Under the pieces are notes generated by a model. That model had not been told where the DNA came from and did no database searches. It saw only the letters and a list, made by a program, of their open reading frames with translations. This document shows, piece after piece, positions 1 to 10,817 of a stretch of DNA of 64,000 nucleotides; position 1 is the stretch's first letter; every line of letters begins with the position of its first letter. The position numbers and the translations under genes are program-made. Origin of the DNA: Corella eumyota. Taxonomy: Eukaryota; Chordata; Ascidiacea; Phlebobranchia; Corellidae. The DNA lies in assembly GCA_963082875.1 (NCBI GenBank), contig OY720100.1, positions 930,001 to 994,000 of the forward strand. Reading direction: 5' to 3'.

Positions 1-291
1 TTATATAAAACTTTTAAATGACTGAAAGCCATTTTACCCAATAAACATTTTACCGAAAATTAATATTTTAAAAACGACTTTCTACCGAAATATTCAGGTA
101 AACTTTCTCAAAAATTTAAGGGTATCTTCAAAATAACGATTATGTTGGACTGGGGTTAAAAAATGTCATATGTCAGCGTTTTAGGGGCATATAATTTTCG
201 GTCAAACGACGCTGATTTATATCAAAATTTTAATATTTTAGAATCTTAAAAACGCCGCTAAATTTGCATAATTAAAATAAATGAAACTCAC

Positions 292-2416
292 TTTAAGATC
301 TCTAAAGTTGACAGGTTGTGATTCGTCGCATTTAATTGGTAGTTTAACTGCAACAACGCAAGCCAAAATCCATAACACAACATTCCCACAAAACATAGGA
401 AGAAACTCGACGTTAGTTGAAGAATTCACATCATTTGAGCTCTTGATTAAATCTAAAAAGTGGTTCAATTAACAGAAGACAAAAAAATTAATTTATTTGC
501 TACTTGGATATATCCTAAGTGTTTCATTACAGAAAATTACTAATTTTAAAGAAACAATAACTACATGAGGTCTTGGGTTCGATCCCCACTGCCATTATCC
601 TGTAGCGCCCTCAAGTAAGTTGCTATAAACGGTATGAACTCCTGCTGAGCCAGCACTTAATCAGCAGTATAATTATTGGCCAATTATAATCTATAATATT
701 CTAAACTGTCAAAGGCAACTTGAAACTGCGTCGGAGTAACTGATGTTACTCTATGTTAGGTTGTGGAGTAAACCTTCCCACATCGAGGATAAATAAAAAA
801 AAAAAAAAATATTGTTGCACACTATTACGTCATAAATAAATATAAGTGACGTCACATACCTCTAGCGTACCCGATCCCGAGTGTAAAAAGCCCGGCACTG
901 ATTGAACCAAACAACATCTGAAACCCAAACTTGTCGCGATTTTTTTCGCCCAATATTGACATGGTCGTGGCATCCACCAACCCTCCTGTCCCGTTCATTG
1001 CAAACATAGACAACAAAACAAGTGTCAAAAGGCCCCAGAATGTGGTACTAAAAGCGCCACCACCTGTCACATTTTCAGTCACATTGTCACCCGAATTTCG
1101 GGCACAATTAAGCGTTGTTTCGTTGTTTAAAGTTTTACAAGTATTTATTGACGTAAAATTTGAACATTCAAGTTCGGTTGTGTTATTCAAATATGACGTC
1201 GTGCACGACATTGTTTTATTGTTTGTGACGTCATGGCACAGGTATTGTTGTTCGGACAATAATGTTGAGTTAGAACAATACAAAGTAGAAATATCTAAAA
1301 ATAAAATTTAAATTTTACACTTTGAATTTTTAACTATTTTTAATAAAAGTTTTACGAACTTTGCAACAGTCCCGTTTCTTCATCGCCCACAAGCGGTGAA
1401 ATAAAATACTGGGAGAAAAAGATAACGGCGCCAGAGAGCAGGATAGCCACCATCACATGTTTCGGTTTTTTGGTTTTGTCCGAAATAAACCCTATCACAG
1501 GAGATACAATAACAGCTAAGATTTTCTGCAGGGATAAAATGATCCCAGCTTCGTAAGTTGATATTCCGATATGTTTGATAAATAAACCTTGAAAAGTTAT
1601 TGCACAAGCCAAACCTAAAAAGCAAAAGATTTTTTAACTTTTTTATTTTGGTTTTTCGCGCTTTAATAAAAGTAAATAAAAAACTATTTAATAAATTTTA
1701 CATTAATATTGTTCGTCCATTTTAAACTTTTAAGTTTTTGTCATTTTAAAACAATTTATTTTTAAGAAGTTAGCGACCCATATTCTGTACAAATTAAATA
1801 TAAATAAAAGTAAATAAAAAGATATACTACAAATATTACAGTGATGCGACGGGAAAAAATGACAAAATCAATTTAATGATTTAAAACATGCTAAAAGTAT
1901 TAATGTTTACATAAAGATTTTATAATATATTATGGCATATTTATGTATGCCCAATTTACAAGCATTTAAAATAAATAAAACAGCTGTTTGTGATGCAAGG
2001 ATAAATTATCACAAGCAAATATTAGTTGAGAGTTGCGACCAAATTACGACAATTAAAAATACTTATTATATAATTACAATTTATTCAATTAAAATTTATT
2101 TTTCCCAAAAAACAAAATTTTTAAAACTTTTTTTTACCATTATTTTGTTCAACATATTTTTAAAAATTAGCAAACACTTTTTTGGGGGGGATAACTTTTC
2201 TTACAACTTTAATGTGTATTTTTAAAAAAATTGACTTGAATATACCCTTTATAGGTCAACCTGTATTTGTAACACTGGTGTTATTGTTACGTTACTATGA
2301 CGTCACTTACCTCCTCTTTGAAAGAAATAAAGAAGCTTCACCGGAACCAAGGGTTTGTTCACGTGACATTTCCCGCGTTCTTCTGGCCAATCAGCATCCT
2401 TATTTTGTTCCTCCAT
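292..2416 (-). CDS. MFSD6: MFSD6-like major facilitator transporter, 5' part (4 exons seen)
   Basis: Multi-pass membrane transporter of the major facilitator superfamily, MFSD6 type; substrate not inferable. Exons in transcript order: 2311-2416, 1360-1614, 860-1294, 292-452; about 319 codons, continuing left of the window. Exon 1 begins MEEQNKDADWPEERGK and ends VPVKLLYFFQRGG, like the cytosolic N-terminus and first helix of MFSD6. Exon 2 encodes LACAITFQGLFIKHIG, then helices with the MFS-type loop GFISDKTKKPK. Exon 3 begins with a luminal stretch holding several N-glycosylation sequons (NST, NKT, NTT, NFT, NET, NVT) and then helices. Exon 4 adds another helix, GNVVLWILACVVAV. Phases agree throughout, but the exon 2 donor needed to keep frame (CAAA then GTTCGT) is weak. 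A SINE lies in intron 3 at 561-809. Family call fairly sure; exon 2/3 junction less so. Confidence 0.75.
561..809 (+). mobile_element. tRNA-derived SINE (Cics-1-like), 5'-truncated
   Basis: Contains the pol III B-box-like GGTTCGATCCCCACTG, the body block GTAGCGCC...CTATAAACGGTATGAAC, the tail block ACTGATGTTACTCTATG and CATCGAGGATAAATAA, then a poly-A run. It lies in intron 3 of the MFSD6-like gene. The same sequence recurs more than 20 times in the window, on both strands. Confidence 0.85.
1705..1935 (-). repeat. Duplicated MFSD6-like 5' end plus MITE-A copy
   Basis: About 100 bp here (roughly 1708-1810) match 2403-2500 at an estimated 85-90 percent by eye, including the block around the start codon read on the minus strand. 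In this copy the ATG at 1718-1720 opens a frame that stops after five codons (M D E Q Y). The remaining part (about 1795-1935) is a MITE-A copy, as is the DNA next to the functional copy. It lies in intron 1 of the MFSD6-like gene. Confidence 0.7.
1936..2070 (-). mobile_element. MITE-B copy
   Basis: Carries the family words GTTTGTG..GCA, AATTAT, CAAATATTAGTT and GAGTTGCGACCA in inverted orientation relative to the copy at 34095-34275. No coding capacity. Confidence 0.55.
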
Positions 2417-2499
2417 TTTAAACTTTCAAGTTTTTGTCATTTTTAAAACAGTTTATTTTTAAAAAGTAAGCGACCTATATCTGTACAAATCAAATATAA

Positions 2500-2662
2500 A
2501 TAAATTTTATTTTGATTTTTTAGGCATTAATGAATGTAATAAATACGATATACAATAAATATTACAATAATGCAACGGAAAAAAATGACAAAATTAATTT
2601 TATTATAATTTAAAACATGCCATAAATATTATTGTGTACATAAGGATTTTAAGTAAATTATA
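2500..2662 (+). mobile_element. MITE-A copy
   Basis: Shows the family words ATGCAACGGAAAAAAATGAC, TTAAAACATGCC and the stretch ending in CATAAGGATTTTAAG. Short, AT-rich, non-coding and repeated at 1795, 8470, 20058, 40225, 42720 and 42940. It sits just upstream of the MFSD6-like start codon. Confidence 0.65.
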
Positions 2663-2674
2663 AATTGGTTACTA

Positions 2675-2922
2675 TACCCACTTATCACTACATTAAATCG
2701 TTGGTTCGATCCCAACTGCTCTCATGATGTAGCGCCCTTAAGTAAGGCACTATAAATGGTATAAACATCTGTTTAGTCAATACCTAATTAACGGCTTATA
2801 AATATTGGGGAATAATTAATCTATTATATATCTAACTGAGACTGGGTCTGAACAACACATGCTATACACAATGTTTAGTTAAGTAGGTCAACCTTTCTAC
2901 ATAACGGATACATAAATATAAT
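2675..2922 (+). mobile_element. tRNA-derived SINE (Cics-1-like)
   Basis: B-box-like GGTTCGATCCCAACTG, body word GTAGCGCCCTTAAGTAAGG and a diverged tail. Intergenic between the MFSD6-like gene and BHMT. Confidence 0.8.
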
Positions 2923-4385
2923 AAAAACATATTCGTGCAAATACCAATTAAATATATTTTGTTCAACTTATAGTCTTGCACTTGTTACACCAACACCAGT
3001 AACAAAACGATGTTTTCGCTTTTCGTTATAAACTGGTTGGCTGACAATATATTTTACGCTTCCATTTTCAGAAAATTGAAAATTTACTTCATATTTTGTA
3101 GAATATTATTACTGCCTCCCCTTAATATAATATAAACAGCTGACTTGCTGAACAGGCATTTGAAATGTTATTGATTTAAAAAGATATAAGTGGCTAAGTA
3201 GTGGACCGTGACTATGACTTAACAGTTTAAAACAACCTGCAAATTTTTACATATAAAATTACTAAAATATTATGAAATTCTTATTAATTTGGTGACTAAC
3301 TTTGGCATATTTTCTTGCCTCTACTAATAGATAGATCGATTGCTTAACAACTTGTTTGTTGAATTTGCAGTTTATATTTAACACATCTTTTTACATGGAG
3401 ACTTTAAACTAGTTTTTCTGGTATTGACTTGAATTTTAAACGACCTTTTATCTCTTTATACTAAGTGCAAATGTTCGTTTTAAAGAACAACAGAAAAGGC
3501 AATTTTGTTTTACTGAACAGACGCCACTCAATAAACATGAACTTTAGACATAACTTAAATTTAGAGTTTGTTTTTGGAAATAACTAGTAGCTAACATTTT
3601 ATATTCTTAAAATTTCTTATAATTTTATATGCGAACATTTTATATTTTTAAACCAACTTACATATAAAGGCAATTGTAACTTCATAAATTCACTACAAAC
3701 GTAACAATCACTTATAACTTACTCATAAACAACTTTAATTACTGTATGTTTAATCCATACAAAATGTTATAAAAAATATTAAATTTATTGCTAGGCTAAG
3801 AAATACTGTTATAAAGTTTTCAACTTGTTTTTACCAATCATTTAAAGTAAATTTAAAACTAACACTGGTTTGCTTGTGTGGCAAAAAGTAATAAAAAGTG
3901 CTAAACACACAGTTTAATGGTAGTAGGCTTGTTGACCTTATTACGTCACTCACATTTTAAAATTTGTTTTTTTGTTTTTTTTGCAACCGCTGTGTTTTTT
4001 TTGTTTACTAAAATGATAAATATTAGTAATATAACATACCACCTACTCTTTAGACCATTATAAACAATGGATTAGGCTAATATAAACTAAACCCTCCTAA
4101 ACAATTTATTAGTTACTAAGTTAAATTACTATAAATATTCATATTTTTAATTTATAGCAGCTGCGTTAAAATATTTAATAACAAAATTCAATTAACGATT
4201 TTAATAATTAACATAATGGTCAAAAAATTATTTTTTTTTAAATTTGTTTACTATTTCAACAAATAAATATATTTTAGGTAATGTATAATTATTAAAATTT
4301 TAAATTATTATTCTTTCACCCATAAATTCCTATAAGTTACATAAAGATTTTTCTAGTATTTTAAAGTTTTTAGTTTTTTTATCAA
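2923..4385. other. Intergenic, no gene seen
   Basis: AT-rich DNA between the 3' end of BHMT and the start of the MFSD6-like gene. I see no convincing exon on either strand and no recognised repeat apart from simple A/T runs. BHMT polyadenylation signals must lie here, but several AATAAA-like words are possible and I cannot choose one. Confidence 0.5.
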
Positions 4386-7300
4386 TTAACTTTGAGGTAT
4401 AAATTCTGAATCTTCGAGTTCTTGGGTTGGGGGATTATTTGGTCGCCCCGAAGCTGTTTTTAAATTCATCCAAAATTCTTTGTTATTATATCTTAAAAAT
4501 AAAAAGTTATAATATATAGGTAAAAACTATAAACGGTATAAACTCTTGCAAAGCCAGCACTTAATCTGCAGTTTAATTACTGGGCAATTATAATTAATAA
4601 TATCCCAAACTGCTACAGTAAACTCGAGACTGGGGCAGGGTAACTGATGTTACTCTATGTTTAAGCTGTAAATTCCCCTTATTGAGAATAAACAAAGAAA
4701 AATAGTAGAAAAAAACATAAAAAAGGGTAAAGATGCTGACTTTAATTTAATGATATAAAACGAGATTTATTTTTTTCTTTTTTTTCTGAAACTTACTTTT
4801 CTCTAAAATTGGTCACTAACGATTGATTCAAGTCACCACCAAAAGGTTTATGCATATCATTAACTTGTGGAGTTTTATTTCGCTCTGGAGCCAACTGGAA
4901 GATTTGTAAAATTTTTATTTAAAATAGTTTAGAAAGATTGTGTCAAACAAAGCTTAAAATGAATTTTATTAGCCCTTGAGTAAGGCTTATAAATGGTATA
5001 AACTTCTTCTGAGCCAAAACCAATTACCAGTTAAATTATCGGGTAAACCATGATTTTCCAAACTGCTAAAGGCAATTCAAAACTGGGTCGGGGTAACTGA
5101 TGTTACTCTATGTTTAGGTCTTGAAGTTGACCTTCCCACATAGAGGATAAATAAACAAAAAGGCTAATGTTACATTTAACCACCATACAACCAAGTACTT
5201 ACTTCTTGTGCAATTGCCCGAATATGATGCGGTTCCATCCCACAACAACCTCCAATATAATTAACTCCAAGCTCGTAGGCTGATCTTGCAAACTTGTGGA
5301 CCTCGAATCTTGTCAGTGTTCGAGAATCTAAAGCTGTTAGAATATTTTTCAAATAAAAAAATCGAAAAAAATTACTTGACAATTTTTTTATATTATCTCC
5401 AAGTGCCAGTTTTTATTTTTTTTAAAGGGTACTAATGTGACGTGTTTAAGCTATCCATAATCGCCGGGCTCAAAGGCAAATAGAGTGGCAAAGGCACGGC
5501 TTAAACCCGAAACCTGTCGGCTCTTGATTTTAGCTTGACTCGATAAAATGTTTATCAATAAGCCAACAACTATTACAGCAAATATTAGCTCCATTAACGC
5601 TTTACTTAAGAACACTACAATATTAGCACTAAAAAATTAATATCAAAGTTATTTGGAAAGGTGAAAACAGATCTATTTTCATAAATTACAGCTAAGTGGA
5701 CAAAATCCTCCATTTATAAGCGTTTAAAATAAATAAATCTGTTGTTTGTGGTGCATGGGTGAATAATAACTGGCAAATATGAGTTAAGAGATGCAACCAT
5801 ATTACAACTATTAAAATTTCAACCGCAAGCCATCAACAAGTTTGCCCTATTAAGAAACAATGTTAAACGTTTTCAACTTACACAATGGGGCATCCGGAAG
5901 GGCCATGTATCCTTGTTTATTGTTCTCCACCTCCGGACACAACCATCCCAGGGGTTGACTTATTAAATATGGGTTCAACCCTTGTTTGGTTAATTCCTTT
6001 TTTATTCGCCCCATCACGACTAGAGTAGTGTTGACGTCATAAAGACAATTTGTACCTGGTTATGACGTAAGAATTAAATAAGTTTTTGTAGATTTAACAT
6101 TTTAAAATAATAAAAACCTATTTTTTTTAAACTTTTACTTTAAATTATAAAGAAAATCACTTATCGAAATTATTAAACAATAATCTAATATGTTGATAAA
6201 TGTTAACCTAATATAATTAACCGAGTCGCACCAATGCCACACTATTCGCCCTTGAGCCCAGCGTTTACTAATAAACTGAAACACGTTACAAAAAACTATT
6301 TCCCAAATAAAATATAAACCTATCACCTTGTAGTAATATATGATAAAATCTTACCTATAATATCAGCTCCGGTTTTAGCCATCCTGACAGCACATTCTTC
6401 CACTGATATCCCGTTTGAGTCTCCAGTTGGTCCGATCCTCATCGTGCATGCGATTGGTTTGTTTATCTTTGAACAAACGTCCAGACAAATCTCTAACTCC
6501 TTGATGTTGCTGAAAAACTAAAACATTTTGTTAAAAAATCTTAGGGACGACAATCCACTAAAATTTAGGTCAAAAGTTTTAAAGCAAATTTAAGGATATT
6601 GTCTAAAAAAAACATTTAACTCAGTGGAAATATTTCCCAAAAAAGAAAAGTTTTAAAAAGTAATATATTAACGACATTTGGTTGATTGTTTTTTAGATAC
6701 TTTTAAGTATTTTCTAGAAAAGGAAATGAAATAAAAGTGTTTTATTGTCGGTAAATGGCGTTTTCGTAAATATTGTTTTTAGTCAAATGCCCAATCAGTG
6801 AAATACTTTTTAGTTTATTCAATGGAAAACCCTACGTTCGGCATTTCAATTGTTGTAATATGGTTGCAACTCACAACTAATATTAGCCCACAATAAGTAA
6901 CCCATGCACCATAAACGACAATTTTATACATTTTTTAGTCCTAAAAATTAAACATTAATATATCTTGCCACAAAACATTATATATAGATTACAGTAGGCC
7001 TTATACGTATAACAAACATCTACCTCAGCTAACACGAAGTCTACGTCGTTGTCGCTAAATATTTGGAGTTGGTTTTCGAATTCCTTCCTCACAACTTCCT
7101 CACTTTCACCCTTGAGATAGGATAATACGGGGGAAATCCCCCCACATACTAACGCATCACCCTCGCATGCCACCTTGTGGGCGATCTCGCAAGCTGCTTT
7201 GTTTAATTCACTTGTCTGAAAATAGGATTTTGTTTAATTAGTAACATTCGTTGATGTCTTTACAGTTTACTTTGTTGTAATATGTAGTAAAACAATTCAA

Positions 7301-8759
7301 TTTATTTATTGTTGATGTTCAAATAACGATTTTGTAGCTTAAATATTAAATATCTTGCATTGTTTTTACTCCATTCTAATTTTATTTGGTAGTTTTGTTG
7401 ATATCAAGTGATTCTGTTTGTGGTCAATATTGCTAGCTAGTTTTTTAGCTGATTTTAGGCGGCAGAAGTTAGTTATATAGCGCCTTATTCAAGATAGGAA
7501 ACCAACAAAAAGAGCATTAATATTAAATTTAATTATTCTAGGTATTAAAACATTTTATTTTGTTGTTCGTGCTAAAGGACTAAATTTAAAACCCAAACAT
7601 TAAATAACTTTTGGCTCTGTTTTGAGATGCGTTTATCAGTGACAATATCGGTTTAAAACCTGTCCAGCTAATTGTTTTATGGGCTTAGTAGGAGTTTGTT
7701 TTGCCGTTTATTGCACCTTGCTTAAAAAGGGCTGCATTAAGAATCGAACCTGTGCCTACCGTATAAGTGAAATTAGTCCCATCATCCAGTTTCCCATCGC
7801 TCGAATAAAAACACGGCGTCTGAAGAACATCGGCACCCGCTCGTAAATATTCCCGTAAAAGTTGCTCCACTGCCTCGGGGTATTTCAACACGGCCTCCGG
7901 GCTCCACAACCCCGCTCTACAGTAACCTCTTTTCTCCAAGGTCATACACATGCTCCCATCGCCCACTACCGGACCTTCTGCGAGGCGTTCGAGGATTCCT
8001 TTCGAGCTAGCAGGTCTAAATTATTAACAGAATATTGTTAAAAGCTGATTCGAATAACTAATAAAGTAAAAACATAATAAGCAATTAACTTGTTTAAACT
8101 AACAAGATGTAAGCCCAAAATTTAGGTTTATGAGAAGTTATTAGCCTGAATTTAAAAGCAAAATTTAAATATTTGTGTTAACTAACCTATAATTTTGCGA
8201 TTTGTTTAGCTTACATTTAGGCGTTTTTTTGGAATTCAAAGCTTTTGATAAAGTTTATTATTAATGACCTTTAGTTCTGACTTTCCTATTTTAGCGTAGT
8301 CATTTATTTAAACAAACGACGACATTTCGCCAAACAGATGGTAAGGGCAGAATGCAGTAATGCTGAAAAAACTGCTGCTACTGCAAAAAGTTGTAAGGAA
8401 TTGTACCTAAATTGCTAAGTCCAATGCATTATGTATACCATTTAAGCTTAATGTTGTATTCATGCTGGGTCTGGTGACCATGTCATAATTTACTACATAA
8501 TCTTTATGTAAACATTAGTATTTACGTCATGTTTTAAATTATAAAATTTAATTTTTTTATTGTTTCCGTCGCATTAATGTAATATTTATTGTAAACATTT
8601 TTATTCACTTTTATTGATCTGCGAAAAATCCAAATAAAAATATCAAAACTTGTTATTTAATGAAAATACTGACCTGATTGAAAGTTGTAATATCTTCGTT
8701 TGTTTTAAACCAAATAAGTTTTTATGAGCAAGAATTGAACGAAAACATTTGGTCGACAT
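4386..8759 (-). CDS. BHMT: Betaine-homocysteine S-methyltransferase (8 exons, 401 aa)
   Basis: Transfers a methyl group from betaine to homocysteine, giving methionine and dimethylglycine. Exons in transcript order: 8674-8759, 7760-8015, 7024-7215, 6355-6517, 5882-6055, 5203-5333, 4797-4894, 4386-4491; all splice phases agree and the total is 402 codons with stop (human BHMT is 406 aa). Hallmarks: GILERL then GDGSM near the N-terminus, [16 protein letters not shown] (Cys about 236) and GGCCG (Cys about 320 and 321), the three zinc ligands of the family. The C-terminal exons give LAPERNKTP and [17 protein letters not shown], matching the vertebrate tail. The first 34 residues (starting [13 protein letters not shown]) have no acidic residue and about seven Lys/Arg, 23 residues longer than the human N-terminus, so they could be a mitochondrial presequence. 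Introns hold SINE and MITE copies. Confidence 0.93.
4524..4700 (+). mobile_element. Cics-1-like SINE, 5'-truncated
   Basis: Begins in the body at CTATAAACGGTATAAACTC and runs through GTAACTGATGTTACTCTATG to the AGAATAAACAAAG tail. It lies in intron 7 of BHMT, opposite strand. Confidence 0.8.
4971..5160 (+). mobile_element. Cics-1-like SINE, 5'-truncated
   Basis: Body word CCCTTGAGTAAGGC, then GGTAACTGATGTTACTCTA and GAGGATAAATAAAC tail. It lies in intron 6 of BHMT, opposite strand. Confidence 0.8.
5437..5525 (-). mobile_element. SINE-B fragment (second tRNA-derived family)
   Basis: Minus-strand copy of a family with a tRNA-like 3' half, read here as GTGTTTAAGCTATCC, GGGCTCAAAGGCAAATAG and GGCACGGCTTAAACCCGAA. 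Lies in intron 5 of BHMT. Confidence 0.6.
5695..5862 (-). mobile_element. MITE-B copy
   Basis: Inverted copy with GTTGTTTGTGGTGCATGGG, CAAATATGAGTTAAGAG and CAACCATATTACAACT. Lies in intron 5 of BHMT. Confidence 0.6.
6218..6350 (+). mobile_element. SINE-B copy, 5'-truncated
   Basis: Starts in the tRNA-like B-box region (GAGTCGCACCAATGCCACAC), continues ATTCGCCCTTGAGCCCAGCG and ends near TATCACCTTGTAGTAATAT. Lies in intron 4 of BHMT. Confidence 0.7.
6835..6965 (+). mobile_element. MITE-B copy
   Basis: Words GGCATTTCAATTGTTGTAAT, ATGGTTGCAACTC and CCCATGCACCATAAAC match the family. Lies in intron 3 of BHMT. Confidence 0.6.
8338..8392 (+). CDS. Possible first exon of the gene ending at 10271
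   Basis: An ATG at 8338 opens an 18-codon frame ([18 protein letters not shown]) followed by a good donor (T then GTAAGG) in phase 1. That is exactly the phase required by the acceptor at 9873. If real, the intron would span BHMT exon 1 and its promoter on the other strand, and the joined protein would be about 150 aa. The only support is frame and splice-site quality; the true first exon could be elsewhere. Confidence 0.3.
8470..8645 (-). mobile_element. MITE-A copy
   Basis: Inverted copy: GGTGACCATGTCATAATTTA, ATCTTTATGTAAACATTAG, CGTCATGTTTTAAAT, CCGTCGCATTAATGTAATA and TGCGAAAAATCCAAAT. Lies in BHMT intron 1, ending about 30 bp from exon 1. Confidence 0.75.
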
Positions 8760-9427
8760 TTTATTTAATCCCTAAACAGCTTACAGGGTTCACATTTAAC
8801 AAAACATGAGCTTCTCACATCTAGAAAACAACAAACAGAACCACTAATTTTGCTAAAACAATCAAGTTACTTTAAACTGTATAAACCAATATATAAATAC
8901 AATACTAAAAAAAACATTTTTAACGACAGAACACATCTCATTTGCGGGCTTAAAACTCTTATTTTTAGGCAAAATATTGTAATATAACGTAGCCCTGCGT
9001 TGTTAACCTACTTCACTAGTGAACCATAATCTATTTTGAGACCAACTACTACTGCTAAACTAACTGAACCATTTCAAAACAATTCTATAAACAACTTTAA
9101 ATTCCTTTCCGCTTAGCTAAATGGTTTTTGTTACAAGATATTAAATCGTTATAGCTTATATATAACAATGCGTTACGTTTTATGATAACGTTTCTTTAAA
9201 GTAAAAGGTTTTTGCGTTATTAGGTATACCGATTAAATATTAACTTTTCACGATCTTAGTCAATTAAAGTCTGTTGCACTTTTACTATTTATAGATTTAC
9301 CTCAGACTTTACGCGTTATCTTATGTAGTTAAATATTTGAGAAATTACCTGGACATTTCGTTGTTTACAACTTTAAAGTTTTCTACTTCAACTTTTGTAT
9401 TAATTTTTAAAAATTTTTTTTTAAATA
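8760..9427. promoter_or_regulatory. BHMT upstream region
   Basis: AT-rich DNA directly upstream of the BHMT start codon (minus strand) that must contain its promoter. I see no coding exon on the plus strand: the few ATGs (8805, 9121, 9168, 9182, 9324) run into stops quickly. No specific factor site can be claimed. Confidence 0.35.
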
Positions 9428-9682
9428 TTTATACGCGATATAAAGGTCAACTTTACGACCCAAACATAGAGTAACATCAGTTACTTCGACCCAGTCTTAA
9501 GTTGCTTGTGGCAATTTAGGATATTATAAATTATATTTGCCTAATAATTATATTACTGATTAAGTGCTGGCTCAGCAGGAGTTTGTACCGTTTATAGCGC
9601 CTTACTCAAGGGTGCTACAGCATGGCAGCAGTGGGAATCAAACCCAGGACATCTTTAATAAGGTGTAGATATTATTCTAATA
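9428..9682 (-). mobile_element. Cics-1-like SINE
   Basis: Minus-strand copy: CATAGAGTAACATCAGTTAC, GACCCAGTC, AAGTGCTGGCTCAGCAGGAG, CGTTTATAGCGCCTTACTC and AATCAAACCCAGGAC in order. Lies about 190 bp upstream of the exon at 9874. Confidence 0.85.
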
Positions 9683-9873
9683 AAAAACCTAATTAGATAG
9701 TTTGACCTTAGTTTTTTTGTGGTTTTAATGTAAACATAATCTTTTCACGCACATTCAACTAAACTGCTGCACCAGTATTTGGAAGAAAAGATATGTTATT
9801 TTTAAATTTTACATTTTTTAATTTTTACTTTGTCTTTTATTCCAATATTAACAAATTTTGTCATACATTTCAG

Positions 9874-10271
9874 GTGAAATCTTAAAGCAGGGACCAGCCA
9901 AGAACGGGCTTGAAAGTTGCAAAGATAACCCAGAGTGCACTAGCGAGGATTCGAACCACTGGGTTCCAGTTAACACAGTTGACTACAAACCCCAAGAGTT
10001 AAAAGATTTCCAGGAGGCTTTAAACGCGGCTTATCATCCTAAAAGTTTCATGAAATCCCAGGTATTCATGTTATGGCATGAACTTTCACCTAGGTTTGTT
10101 GTCCACTTGTTCAGTGAGGATGTATATGAAGCCAAACAAGCAGTTGACCAGTTTACAGATAAAATATTGGTCACCAAAAAAGCTAAAACAGATCAGGATA
10201 TTAAAGACATTGCTGAAACTAACTTTAACTTTAAAGTTAATCATCAAGTTAAGTTCTTTAACAAAAATTAA
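9874..10271 (+). CDS. Unrecognised protein, 3' terminal exon
   Basis: Begins after a clear acceptor (TACATTTCAG at 9873) in phase 1 and is open for 131 codons to a TAA at 10269-10271. It encodes EILKQGPAKNGLESCKD, then a Cys/acid stretch, SNHWVPVNTVDYKPQELKDF, YHPKSFMKSQVFMLWHELSP, RFVVHLFSEDVYEAKQAVDQ and a Lys-rich tail ending FFNKN. Composition and conserved-looking aromatic patches argue for a real protein, but I do not recognise the family. There is no in-frame ATG upstream before a stop, so at least one 5' exon is missing; the candidate at 8338-8392 fits in phase. It could also be spliced from another, unseen exon. Confidence 0.6.
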
Positions 10272-10817
10272 TCTCAATTCTTTAGATATAGTTAATATTG
10301 TTTGATATATTTGGGTAGTCATTTATTTGATTTTTATTGATCCTTTGCATTAAAAAAAACTTTGTTTTTCTCTTTTAACCCCACTTGAAAGTTATTTTAG
10401 CTAAAGTTAAAATACATTTTTTCGCTTTATTGTAATGATTTAGTTTTTTTTGCGCGGAAACTCGTTTAATTTTAACACAATAACAAGGCATATATCATCG
10501 CCCGAGGTTGATTTTGATTTAAAAAAAAATGTTTATATTTAATAAATATTAAATCATCTTCTTGATTGGCCCATTTGTTCAACCTAAATACAATAAAGAA
10601 CAGTTTACTGGCTTGACAAGGGTTAGTTAAAAGTCATTAACCTTTCTATTTGGAATTACTCATCATTTTTATGACTAAAAATAACGGCGATAAAGTTTAT
10701 TATTTATTTGCTAAACACATGATTAAACTTGGACTTTATTAACAATATTGACTTAACACAGTTATTAGCTACATAACCTATATTTTTAATTTCTCTTTAA
10801 AAAAGGATTATAAAGAA
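10272..10817. other. Intergenic, no gene seen
   Basis: AT-rich spacer between two plus-strand genes. Just before the next ATG the sequence TTTCTCTTTAAAAAAG ends in an AG that could serve as a cis- or spliced-leader acceptor, as ascidians use trans-splicing. Nothing else stands out. Confidence 0.4.

Noticed and set aside
931-1311. Plus-strand ORF of 126 codons
   Set aside because: It is antisense to exon 3 of the MFSD6-like gene, whose frame, sequons and splice sites are convincing.
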